The notes under the pieces: model-generated
Told to the model about the DNA's origin: nothing
The model's database searches: none
What the model saw: the letters and a program-made list of their open reading frames with translations, nothing else
Assembly (NCBI GenBank): GCA_019638355.1
Contig: JAHBTY010000005.1
Span: 62,001 to 126,000, forward strand
Reading direction: 5' to 3'
DNA length: 64,000 nucleotides
DNA from: Cyclobacteriaceae bacterium
GTDB taxonomy: Bacteria > Bacteroidota > Bacteroidia > Cytophagales > Cyclobacteriaceae
Program-made: the position numbers and the translations under genes
Shown: positions 1 to 7,022 of the stretch, piece after piece
Numbering within the stretch: the stretch's first letter is position 1
Layout of the letters: every line of letters begins with the position of its first letter

Positions 1-264
1 ACAGATGCTTTTGTGCGCATAACCATTCGCATTCAAGACGATTCTATTTTGCTTGAAGTAGAAGACAACGGGCTGGGTATTCCGGAAGAACATCAGGCAA
101 AAATATTTGAAATGTTTTACCGTGCCACCCACACCGCAACCGGCAGCGGACTTGGATTGTATATTCTTAAAAGGTCTGTTGACAGATTAAAAGGCAAAAT
201 AAAAATCAAAAGTAAAGAAGGTGAAGGCTCAACCTTTACCATTCAATTGCCACGACAACACTAG
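1..264 (+). CDS. Sensor histidine kinase, C-terminal ATPase end (partial)
   Basis: Only the last 87 codons are in the window; the frame is open from base 1, so the gene begins upstream. The visible part is the back half of a HATPase_c domain: a G1 box (DNGLGIP), an F box (FEMFYRA) and a G2 box (GSGLGLYI), ending in the usual EGEGSTFTIQLP strand. By family knowledge this region binds ATP and phosphorylates the kinase's own histidine. The sensor and H-box parts are not visible, so signal and partner are unknown. It converges on the PhnB-like gene with a 6-base gap. Confidence 0.9.
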   Translation, partial: TDAFVRITIRIQDDSILLEVEDNGLGIPEEHQAKIFEMFYRATHTATGSGLGLYILKRSVDRLKGKIKIKSKEGEGSTFTIQLPRQH

Positions 265-270
265 ATAAGT

Positions 271-675
271 TTACACACTTTGTAAATGCCAATGGGTACC
301 GTACCGATCTTGCAACGTACCAAACCATAAACCCCAGAAGTTCTTTTTTACCGGTTGAACAATCCGCCCACCGGTAGCCAGAAGTTTAAAATATTTATGT
401 ACTTCTCTTTTGGATTTGCAAAAGACCAATAGCGAAACCGTATTGCCTTGCATCAGGCCATCATTACCAACCATATCGGTGCCAATCAATTCTAGGCTAC
501 CATTGCGCAATGCACCTTGCAACACATAACGTTGAAATGCATCCGGTAGATTTTTACCTGGTGGGCTCTCACCTACTAACTGAAAGTCCAATTCTCCTCC
601 GAAGCATTTCTGATAAAAGTGCATGGCTTCGTAGCAGTTACCATTGAAAGTCAGGTAAGAAATAATCCGGTTCAT
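271..675 (-). CDS. PhnB-like VOC (glyoxalase-fold) protein
   Basis: A 134-residue protein of the VOC/PhnB-like group. The N-terminus has the family pattern of a YLTFNG strand followed by A-FYQKCFGGEL, and the C-terminus has DRYGTHWHL. The reading frame is open for another 67 codons upstream, but the internal start MNRIISY fits the family and avoids overlap with the divergent regulator, so I place the start at 675. Members of the fold bind small ligands or metal; no substrate can be assigned here. The divergent arrangement with the GlxA-type regulator (119 bases apart) suggests, but does not prove, regulation by it. Confidence 0.8.
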   Translation of the reverse strand: MNRIISYLTFNGNCYEAMHFYQKCFGGELDFQLVGESPPGKNLPDAFQRYVLQGALRNGSLELIGTDMVGNDGLMQGNTVSLLVFCKSKREVHKYFKLLATGGRIVQPVKKNFWGLWFGTLQDRYGTHWHLQSV

Positions 676-736
676 ACGGCAAAGATCATCGATTCGATAC
701 AATTGAAACGGGTTGTACCCGCGCCTCACTACGTGG

Positions 737-767
737 TTGATTGCGCCACTCAATACACCTACATTTG
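737..767 (+). promoter_or_regulatory. Bacteroidota-type promoter for the GlxA-family regulator
   Basis: TTG at 737-739, a 20-base spacer, then TACATTTG at 760-767, close to the Bacteroidota consensus TTG-N19-TAnnTTTG. It sits 27 bases before the ATG at 794 and so supports that start rather than the longer open frame. Motif match by eye only. Confidence 0.5.
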
Positions 768-793
768 AGATCAAATCAAAAAAAGTAACCGCG

Positions 794-1801
794 ATGAAAC
801 ATGTTTCAATTCTGGTTCCTGAATCGGCCGTTATGGAGGCAGTGGCCGATCCGCGGTATGCGTTTAATGCTGCCAATCAGTTTTTGGTTGCTGCCGGTAA
901 ACTGCCCTTGTTTCAGGTGCACCTGGTGGGTAATACAACAGAAGTATGTTTACACGATGGTGCATTCACCGTGCATGCCGATAAAATCTGGAAAGAAATA
1001 AACCGCACCGATCTGATTATTATTCCTGCTCTTTTCGGAGATATGAAATCGGCCATCGATAAGAACAAAAGTTTTATACCCTGGATTAAAAAACAACATG
1101 AACAAGGTGCGGAAGTAGCCTCACTTTGTGTGGGGGCATTTCTGCTTGCTTCAACCGGGCTACTGAATGGAAAATCCTGCTCTACCCATTGGGCATTCTA
1201 TAACGAGTTCAGAACCATGTTTCCGGAAGTAATAGTGAAAGATGGTAGCATTATTACCGAAGAGAACCGGATTTACTCCAGCGGTGGTGCTAATTCTTAT
1301 TGGAACTTACTGCTGCACCTGGTAGAAAAATATACCGATCGCGATACTGCGATATTAGCCGCCAAATATTTTGCCATTGATATTGATCGTGAAAGTCAAT
1401 CGGCTTTTGCCATGTTTCGAGGCCAGAAATCGCACACGGATGACGCGATTAAAAAAGCACAGGAATTTATTGAGGCCAATTATCAGGAGAAGTTGACCCT
1501 GGATCAATTAGCCAGCATGGTAGCCACAAGCCGAAGAAGTTTTGAGCGCAGGTTTAAACAAGCCACCAGCAATACAGTAACCGAATACATGCAGCGAGTA
1601 AAAATAGAAGCGGCCAAGCGTAGCTTTGAATCAACCCGCAAGAACATTAATGAAGTGATGTACGATGTGGGCTACACCGATACAAAAGCGTTCCGTTCGG
1701 TGTTCAAGAAAATAACAGGCTTAACTCCTATTGATTATCGGAATAAGTATAACAAAGGGGTAAGTAGTGGTAGAAAACAGTCATCAGAAATCTTTGAATA
1801 A
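794..1801 (+). CDS. GlxA-family AraC-type transcriptional regulator
   Basis: A 335-residue regulator with an N-terminal DJ-1/PfpI-like domain (about 1-190, with the nucleophile-elbow stretch SLCVGAFLLAS) and a C-terminal AraC double helix-turn-helix (about 220-320, ending YDVGYTDTKAFRSVFKKITGLTP). Start taken at the ATG at 794, where MKHVSILVPE begins the domain. The last residues (QSSEIFE and stop, from 1778) come from a duplicated GIY-YIG gene fragment read in the other direction, so the native C-terminal tail was replaced by a rearrangement. The HTH is intact, so the protein could still work. Effector and targets are unknown. Confidence 0.85.
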   Translation: MKHVSILVPESAVMEAVADPRYAFNAANQFLVAAGKLPLFQVHLVGNTTEVCLHDGAFTVHADKIWKEINRTDLIIIPALFGDMKSAIDKNKSFIPWIKKQHEQGAEVASLCVGAFLLASTGLLNGKSCSTHWAFYNEFRTMFPEVIVKDGSIITEENRIYSSGGANSYWNLLLHLVEKYTDRDTAILAAKYFAIDIDRESQSAFAMFRGQKSHTDDAIKKAQEFIEANYQEKLTLDQLASMVATSRRSFERRFKQATSNTVTEYMQRVKIEAAKRSFESTRKNINEVMYDVGYTDTKAFRSVFKKITGLTPIDYRNKYNKGVSSGRKQSSEIFE

Positions 1802-1911
1802 CTGTAAGGTAATTCCTTATTATTATGCTGATTGAGTCTAACGGCCAAATCCTCTGTTTGACCAACGTAATATCGATCAACTTTTATTGAGTAAAGAATA
1901 TAAACCGTCAT
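1778..1911 (-). pseudogene. GIY-YIG endonuclease fragment (first copy of tandem duplication)
   Basis: Starts like the intact gene at 1991-2272 (MTVYILYS, DRYYVGQTEDLAVRLNQH) and follows it to KISDD, where the sequence joins the 3' end of the GlxA-type regulator and homology stops. The catalytic GIY-YIG core N-half is present; the C-terminal half is gone. Several substitutions separate the copies (for example IKVDR versus LKIDR), so the duplication is not very recent. The open frame continues into the regulator's antisense strand, which I treat as accidental. Confidence 0.8.
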
Positions 1912-1916
1912 ATAAA

Positions 1917-1943
1917 AAAACCAAATCATAACGATTTGGTTTT
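1917..1943 (-). terminator. Rho-independent terminator, first copy
   Basis: Arms AAAACCAAATC and GATTTGGTTTT around a 5-base loop, with a T-run on the minus strand. It duplicates the terminator at 2278-2304, which lies just 3' of a tRNA-Thr tail. Its position after a tRNA tail shows it came with the duplicated unit. Confidence 0.6.
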
Positions 1944-1946
1944 AGT

Positions 1947-1994
1947 GAGCCCCCTGCCGGAATCGTCCCGATAGCTATCGGGACAGCGACCTAC
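1947..1994 (-). repeat. Older tRNA-Thr 3' fragment interrupted by an 18-bp palindrome
   Basis: 1947-1965 and 1984-1994 match the 3' half of tRNA-Thr (acceptor strand and T arm) as found at 2308-2340 and 38808-38840. Between them lies a perfect 18-bp palindrome, TCCCGATAGCTATCGGGA (1966-1983), replacing three bases of the T arm. This makes a third tRNA-tail copy, outside the island boundary, and implies an earlier event at the same tRNA. Confidence 0.7.
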
Positions 1995-2272
1995 CGATAC
2001 TTCATAAGTAACTTTTCAGCTATTTCCGGATACTTCTTCAAGTTCTCGATATACTTCCTTGATTTCATTCGCTTAATGTGATTTTCAATGTTTACTGCTT
2101 GCTTCCTTGAGGTGCATTCCAAAGTGTAGTAGATCACCCAGTCATCAGAAATCTTTGAATAACTGTAAGGTAATTCCTTATTATTATGCTGATTGAGTCT
2201 AACGGCCAAATCCTCTGTTTGACCAACATAGTAACGATCAATTTTCAAAGAGTAAAGGATATAAACCGTCAT
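1991..2272 (-). CDS. Small GIY-YIG domain endonuclease-like protein
   Basis: A 93-residue single-domain GIY-YIG protein of the UPF0213/YhbQ-like kind. Visible are VYIL and YYVGQT (the GIY-YIG pair), the arginine in VRLNQHN, and the downstream glutamate in IENHIKRMKSRKYIENL. I start at MTVYILYS rather than six codons earlier. The family is thought to cut DNA, but many small members have no known substrate. The gene lies between two tRNA-Thr tail copies, its 3' end touching the older one. Confidence 0.8.
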   Translation of the reverse strand: MTVYILYSLKIDRYYVGQTEDLAVRLNQHNNKELPYSYSKISDDWVIYYTLECTSRKQAVNIENHIKRMKSRKYIENLKKYPEIAEKLLMKYR

Positions 2273-2277
2273 AAAAA

Positions 2278-2304
2278 AAAACCAAATCATAACGATTTGG
2301 TTTT
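2278..2304 (-). terminator. Original terminator of the tRNA-Thr locus
   Basis: AAAACCAAATC at 2278-2288 and GATTTGGTTTT at 2294-2304 form an 11-bp stem with a T-run on the minus strand. It is immediately 3' of the displaced tRNA-Thr tail at 2308, so it was probably the tRNA's terminator before the island inserted. The intact tRNA now has a different terminator at 38772-38799. Confidence 0.7.
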
Positions 2305-2307
2305 AGT

Positions 2308-2356
2308 GAGCCCCCTGCCGGAATCGAACCAGCGACCTACTGATTACAAGTCAGTT
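2308..2356. repeat. attL: 49-bp direct repeat, displaced 3' end of tRNA-Thr
   Basis: Identical over 49 bases to 38808-38856, which is the 3' two-thirds of the intact tRNA-Thr(TGT), including the anticodon arm, T arm and acceptor strand. The bases on either side differ between the two copies. The 5' part of the tRNA is absent here, so it cannot make a functional tRNA. The two copies are exactly 36,500 bp apart. Confidence 0.9.
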
Positions 2357-2463
2357 CAGGCAGCTTCCTTTGGTTTCTCTCTATTACTAAATCTTCGTTT
2401 TTAAGCTAAAAATCAATATTTAGTTTCCTTTTCCTTCTTTTACTTGTTGATTATACGGCCATT

Positions 2464-2504
2464 TGTATGTATATTGTATGTATAATTATCAGGCTTATAC
2501 ATAC
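2464..2504. repeat. Left-end arm-type repeats
   Basis: TGTATGTAT occurs at 2464-2472 and 2475-2483 (11-bp spacing), and an inverted near-copy ATACATAC at 2497-2504. The same 9-mer pair with the same 11-bp spacing lies at the right end of the island (38742-38761). Position 108 bp inside attL and beside the arm-domain ORF suggests integrase arm-binding sites. Confidence 0.55.
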
Positions 2505-2530
2505 TCTTCTCCTCTATAAATCAACGCTTT

Positions 2531-3446
2531 ATGATCGGAGTTACTACTGCAATCGTCCATGACACCCGGGTAAAAAGAACTGATGGCACCTATGCCGTTA
2601 AACTGCGAATCACCTATAACAGAGAGCAGAAGTACTACCCGATCAACGTGCATTTAACCAAGGAAGACTGGATACGCACCCAGGCAGAGAAGCCACGCAA
2701 CGAGTCTAAAGAGCACAAACTCTATTTTAAAAGTATTATCGCAAAAACTCCGTGACATTAGTAAAGTGATTGAGAGCCTCAACTTTAACTTATCTAATCT
2801 CGCAAGTAAGTCAGTCGACAATCAGCTAAAAGACGATACCTACATCATTCAATATCTTAGGCTTCAGTTGTCCAGAGCTTATCTTGAGATTCAAAACCTT
2901 TATCAAGAATATTTAAAAGATGAACCGCTTTCATTTCAAGAGCTAAATGAAAAATACTTTTCAGAACCATTACCAGAGTCTCACATAAAGGTGGCATCAA
3001 AGATTAACCTGCCTACTTCAAGCCCTCAGATAATCACTAAGCAAACTGATCCGGAATTTGAAACCAAAGCATTTGATTTTAGACCTGAAAAAGGGAAAAA
3101 TATTTTAGATTTTGGAACGATTGTCAAGAATCCTAATCGTTTTTCAAGCTTCGAAGAAAAGCTTTTCACCAATGATCTAATTGATAAGAATTATGTTTTT
3201 CGAAATAAGCACGGTCAGATACAAGAGCTGGCTGCCATCTATCACGCTTTAATACAGAAGAATTACTTTAACCAACGGAGGTTCCCAGGTAACAAACCAA
3301 TTAAAGATGTTGACATCAGAAGGTTTTTGGATCATCGATACAAATCCAGCACCCAAAAGCAATTTAATACATGGTCAAACGACCGAGATAACTTGGCAGA
3401 CTTCATTAATCAGCGGTACTGGATCGATAAATTACCAGTCTCCTGA
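2531..3446 (+). pseudogene. Frameshifted integrase-like arm-domain protein without catalytic domain
   Basis: The first frame (2531-2755) reads like the N-terminal arm DNA-binding domain of Bacteroidota tyrosine recombinases (KLRITYNREQKYYPINVHLTKEDW). It stops after an A5 run at 2743-2747; removing one A joins it in frame to the next ORF (KLRDISKVIESL...), which runs to 3446. The joined product is about 304 residues. The second part contains no recombinase R...HxxR...Y catalytic set that I can see. Its end (RFLDHRY...FNTWSNDRDN) resembles a small domain in Bacteroidota mobile-element proteins, but I cannot name it firmly. It could be a decayed integrase or an arm-binding accessory factor. Confidence 0.6.
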
Positions 3447-3475
3447 ATTGCGCCAATTTGCTGGCAATTTACCAT

Positions 3476-3543
3476 TTCAAATTTCCACTTACTTTTATAA
3501 TTAATTGATAATCAATTAATTATAATCGTTCAAATTTCCACTT
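3476..3543. repeat. 31-bp AT-rich palindrome flanked by 15-bp direct repeats
   Basis: 3495-3525 is a perfect inverted repeat with 15-base arms (TTATAATTAATTGAT and its complement) around one base. TTCAAATTTCCACTT occurs on both sides at 3476-3490 and 3529-3543. A separate hairpin follows at 3578-3603 (AAGTCATC/GATGACTT). It lies between the arm-domain pseudogene and the excisionase-type gene, so it may be an operator, an origin-like site or a scar. Confidence 0.6.
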
Positions 3544-3645
3544 TCAAAGCTTCCAGCAGGTAGCTCCCACCTTTGTAAAGTCATCGAAAAGCGATGATGA
3601 CTTCTGGCCGGAGGTCCATTTTCTAAAACTTCAAAAAGTAAGACA

Positions 3646-3945
3646 ATGGACGAATTATTTAAACGTCTCGACAAAATTGAAAAGCTGATCACCTCACAAG
3701 GGATCTTGATGAAGGATGTATTAAACTTTGATGAAGGATGCGATTACCTCGCCCTCTCTCCATCACATGTGTACAAGCTAACCAGCACCGGGGGAATACC
3801 ACACTACAAACCCAACGGTAAGAAGATCTACTTCAAGCGAATCGAATTAGACCAATGGCTTCTCCGAAACAGAACGACAACGGTTGATGAGATCGAATCG
3901 AAAGCGGCAAGTTTTCAACTTAAAGATGGAGGGCACAAGTCATGA
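3646..3945 (+). CDS. Excisionase-type helix-turn-helix protein
   Basis: A 99-residue protein with a MerR/excisionase-like winged helix at about residues 25-75: an FDEGCDYLALSPSHVYKLTSTGGIPHYKPNGKKIYFKRIELDQWL stretch in which the helix-turn-helix is followed by the wing. Such proteins in Bacteroidota integrative elements act as directionality factors or regulators of mobility genes. Its stop overlaps the next gene by four bases (ATGA), so the two are translationally coupled. Whether it promotes excision is inference from family and position. Confidence 0.75.
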   Translation: MDELFKRLDKIEKLITSQGILMKDVLNFDEGCDYLALSPSHVYKLTSTGGIPHYKPNGKKIYFKRIELDQWLLRNRTTTVDEIESKAASFQLKDGGHKS

Positions 3946-4223
3946 CAGAGGTAATTGAATTGCTAAGACAACTCAGTATCGGCATGACGGAAGTTCGCAC
4001 CTACATCATGGCACTGAAAAATACTGAACTCCAATCGTTCAGGGAATCCTGGGTAGATGGTCAGGAGGTGATGCAAACGCTCCATATCAGTAAGCGCACC
4101 CTGCAATCACTTCGTGATTCAGGGGTGCTTCCCTTCAGTCGAATCAATGGTAAGTTTTATTACAAGGTTTCCGATTTGCAAAACCTGTTGCACTCAAATT
4201 ACTCAGGCCATGAAAGCAAATAG
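3942..4223 (+). CDS. Second excisionase/MerR-like helix-turn-helix protein
   Basis: A 93-residue protein. A helical N-terminus (about 1-38) precedes a DNA-binding region (about 40-85) with the pattern QEVMQTLHISKRTLQSLRDSGVLPFSRINGKFYYKVSDLQNLL, the same winged-HTH type as its upstream neighbour. It overlaps that gene by 4 bases and the following primase-like gene by 14 bases, so the set is one operon. Pairs like this are typical at the mobility end of Bacteroidota islands. Target site unknown. Confidence 0.72.
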   Translation: MTEVIELLRQLSIGMTEVRTYIMALKNTELQSFRESWVDGQEVMQTLHISKRTLQSLRDSGVLPFSRINGKFYYKVSDLQNLLHSNYSGHESK

Positions 4224-5127
4224 AGAAACCATTCTGGATAAAACTCATTATGGGTTAACAATCTACGCGCACGTGTTGCAGCATTACTATCCTGGTGAAA
4301 CAGTCCTTTCCCTTTCAGGACGCGACTGCCAGCCAACCAAGAATCCATTTAATAATGGAAAGGCCACATTGGTAGTTAACGTAGTCGATGATTGCGCCAC
4401 GCATACGGATGCAGAGCAAGCAATTGCAAGTGGCAACGCATTTGATTTTGCCGCATTACACTTCGGTCTCGAAGGTCAAGCCCTTCTTGAAAAAATCAAT
4501 GAAGCCTTGCACTTGCGTATTGAAAAAGAAAAAACTCCCTATTCTCCAAATGCAGGTCAGCAACAAGTGGAGTATGCGCAACCAAAAGTAAAGCCATCTA
4601 CATTCAGCTACTTCACCAAGCCTGTATCCAATGTGTTACCTTCCAAAGAAGTAACACTTCTTGAAGTTTACAAGCTTATTAAAGGTGATGCCTTTGCTTC
4701 GTGTACAAGTACACTACGCAACATTCAGGATAGTAAGGAAGCAAGGAAGTACAAAGCCCTCAACTTTGATTACGTTACTTTTTCAGGCTCTTTTTCTAAA
4801 CGCAATGACGCCAACCTTCAAAAGCATTCCGGCTTGCTAGCGGTGGACTTTGACCACATTAGGAATCTAAGCGATTTAAAGAATGCACTGATTGCTGATC
4901 CTTACTTTGAAACTGAATTGCTTTTCATTTCTCCGTCTGGTGATGGATTGAAGTGGATTATACCGATTGATCTCACACAGGTAAAGCACCAGGACTATTT
5001 CAGAGCCGTTGCCAATTACATTCAGCATACCTATAGGCTGCCAATAGACCAATCGGGAAAGGACATTTCAAGAGCATGCTTCCTTCCGCACGATACCGAT
5101 ATTTTTATCAACTCCAAATACGTTTAA
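4210..5127 (+). CDS. BT4734/VirE N-terminal-domain protein (primase-like)
   Basis: A 305-residue protein. Residues from about 125 to 300 match the BT4734/BF3469-type 'VirE N-terminal' domain: LAVDFDHI, LLFISPSGDGLKWIIPID and SRACFLPHD. These resemble the acidic and glycine-rich motifs of small archaeo-eukaryotic-type primases. The start at 4210 (MKANRETIL) is chosen over the longer open frame, which would overlap the HTH gene deeply. Together with the next gene it resembles a split primase/helicase used by mobile elements to start replication. The biochemical role is inferred, not shown. Confidence 0.75.
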   Translation: MKANRETILDKTHYGLTIYAHVLQHYYPGETVLSLSGRDCQPTKNPFNNGKATLVVNVVDDCATHTDAEQAIASGNAFDFAALHFGLEGQALLEKINEALHLRIEKEKTPYSPNAGQQQVEYAQPKVKPSTFSYFTKPVSNVLPSKEVTLLEVYKLIKGDAFASCTSTLRNIQDSKEARKYKALNFDYVTFSGSFSKRNDANLQKHSGLLAVDFDHIRNLSDLKNALIADPYFETELLFISPSGDGLKWIIPIDLTQVKHQDYFRAVANYIQHTYRLPIDQSGKDISRACFLPHDTDIFINSKYV

Positions 5128-5130
5128 GTC

Positions 5131-6879
5131 ATGGAACGAAAAGCATTTAATCCGTTGGAGTGGATAAGCACATCTGCACAACAAACCATACCAGAACCTG
5201 ATCAGAATAATCAAACTGATTCTTTCAATCAGGTAGTGAGCATCATTCAACAGATAGAAGAAAAGCAAATTGATATTACAACAGCCTACAGCGATTGGCG
5301 CAATATCGGCTTTGCCTTGGCTGATGAATTTGGCGAAGATGGCCGTGACCTCTTTCACCGTATCAGCTACTTCTATACTGATTACTCGCAAGCTGAATGC
5401 AATCGGCAGTTTGACAACTGTCTCAAAGCTAAAGGCCAGGGCATATCCTTAAAAACTTTCTTCTACCACGCGATGAATGCCGGTATTCCGATTGGTTCAA
5501 CCAATCGCCAAATACCTCAGGAGCAAACTCCTATGCCTACTCTACCTGATAGCATTTACAATGAGCTTCCTGAATTTTTAAAACAAGTAGTTGCTGCCGC
5601 AACCACCAATGAAGAAAGAGACTTACTTCTTTTAGGCTCATTGGTTGCGATCAGTTCTTGCCTGCCGAAAATCTACGGCATCTATGACGGCCGTAAAGTT
5701 TTTCCAAACCTATTCTTATTCGTTACAGCGAAAGCATCCGCTGGCAAAGGTCGAATGATCCACTGCAAACAAATTGTGTTGCCCGTGCATAAAGCCATGC
5801 GCGAACAGGCCAAACTGCTAAAGCAGCAACATGAGTTGGAGATGTCAGAATACAACGCAAAAAAGGGTAAAGAAGAAGGGATTGAAAAACCCGCCAGACC
5901 TCCTGAAAAAATGCTCATCATTCCGGCCAACAACAGCACCACCGGTGTATTCCAATTATTGGCCGACAGTGAAGGCAAGGGATTGATTTTTGAAACGGAA
6001 GGCGACACGCTTGCCCAGGCATTCAAAAGTGATTACGGAAACTATAGCGATGGATTCCGAAAGGCTTTTCATCATGAAACGATCTCCTACTACCGTAGAA
6101 CTGACCGTGAGTATGTGGACATTGAAAATCCTTGTCTCTCTGCTGTGCTTTCAGGCACTCCTAAACAAGTTTCTGCGCTCATACCCAATGCCGAGAACGG
6201 ACTGTTCAGCCGCTTTATATTCTACTTTATGAACATCCGCTCAGAATGGAAAGATGTATTTGCCGATAACTCCAATCAGGGCTTAGACGAATACTTTGAT
6301 GCCTTGGGCATACGCTTCTATCAGTTATATCAGATTCTAAAAAGTAGTCCGGAAATTCAATTCAATCTAACTGCCGACCAGAAAGGACAATTCAATTCCT
6401 TCTTTACTCAGGTGCAAGACACATACCTTACCATACAGGGTATTGACTACATGGCCACCGTGCGAAGGCTTGGGCTTATTGCTTTTCGGGTTAGCATGAT
6501 CCTATCGGCCTTGCGCATTTTAGAAAATGGAGACACAAGTGCCAGAATAATTTGTGAAGAGCGTGATTTCCAATCCGCCATTGCAATGGTAAAAGTATTG
6601 GTAAAGCACTCCAGCAAAGTTTTCTCCGAGCTGCCGGAGGATGCTAAGCCAGTGCATCGTAAGAACAGAAAGGAAAAATTCTTAGACGCGCTACCCGCTG
6701 CCTTCAACCGTCAGAAATACCTGGAAGTAGCTAAAAACCTTACCATTCCGGACAAAACAGCCGAGGGCTACATTACTGAGTTCCACAAAAAGGGGCTTAT
6801 TCATCGGGAACAACATGACCACTATATTAACATCACCAATCAGGCAACTCAGGATTCTCAGGAACCTAAGGAATCGTAA
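5131..6879 (+). CDS. PriCT-2 / DUF3987 protein (primase-helicase-like)
   Basis: A 582-residue protein three bases after the previous stop. Residues about 30-105 match a PriCT-2 primase C-terminal domain (WRNIGFALADEFGEDGRDLFHRIS, CNRQFDNCL, TFFYHAMNAGI). From about 140 onward it is DUF3987, with a Walker A-like ASAGKGR near residue 200. A winged-helix-like tail near 530-575 includes LTIPDKTAEGYITEFHKKGLIHRE. In mobile elements this type of protein accompanies a primase-like partner and is predicted to help replicate or mobilise the element. No replication origin was identified beside it. Confidence 0.8.
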   Translation: MERKAFNPLEWISTSAQQTIPEPDQNNQTDSFNQVVSIIQQIEEKQIDITTAYSDWRNIGFALADEFGEDGRDLFHRISYFYTDYSQAECNRQFDNCLKAKGQGISLKTFFYHAMNAGIPIGSTNRQIPQEQTPMPTLPDSIYNELPEFLKQVVAAATTNEERDLLLLGSLVAISSCLPKIYGIYDGRKVFPNLFLFVTAKASAGKGRMIHCKQIVLPVHKAMREQAKLLKQQHELEMSEYNAKKGKEEGIEKPARPPEKMLIIPANNSTTGVFQLLADSEGKGLIFETEGDTLAQAFKSDYGNYSDGFRKAFHHETISYYRRTDREYVDIENPCLSAVLSGTPKQVSALIPNAENGLFSRFIFYFMNIRSEWKDVFADNSNQGLDEYFDALGIRFYQLYQILKSSPEIQFNLTADQKGQFNSFFTQVQDTYLTIQGIDYMATVRRLGLIAFRVSMILSALRILENGDTSARIICEERDFQSAIAMVKVLVKHSSKVFSELPEDAKPVHRKNRKEKFLDALPAAFNRQKYLEVAKNLTIPDKTAEGYITEFHKKGLIHREQHDHYINITNQATQDSQEPKES

Positions 6880-6964
6880 TCCTTGGTTTCCTCATTTCCT
6901 GAAACTCCTTAATGGCCTAAAATGGCCTATTTTATATTTTGAAACACTCTACAATACTTTTTAC

Positions 6965-6994
6965 TTGCTTTTTATTATCTTTTTATTACCTTTG
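6965..6994 (+). promoter_or_regulatory. Bacteroidota-type promoter of the hsd locus
   Basis: TTG at 6965-6967, exactly 19 bases, then TACCTTTG at 6987-6994: a full match to TTG-N19-TAnnTTTG. It is 29 bases before the ATG at 7023 and inside an AT-rich 143-base gap. It separates the replication block from the defence block. Confidence 0.6.
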
Positions 6995-7022
6995 TTCTGT
7001 ATTTGAAATTCTCTACAAACAG

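Noticed and set aside
271-876. Longer 201-residue version of the PhnB-like protein
   Set aside because: The extra N-terminus runs antisense into the regulator gene and does not resemble the family.
2308-2356. Possible second tRNA-Thr gene
   Set aside because: Only the 3' part is present; the D arm and the 5' acceptor strand are missing, so it is an att remnant.
6939-7022. N-terminal extension of the half-HsdS
   Set aside because: It crosses the consensus promoter at 6965-6994 and adds a hydrophobic segment foreign to HsdS.
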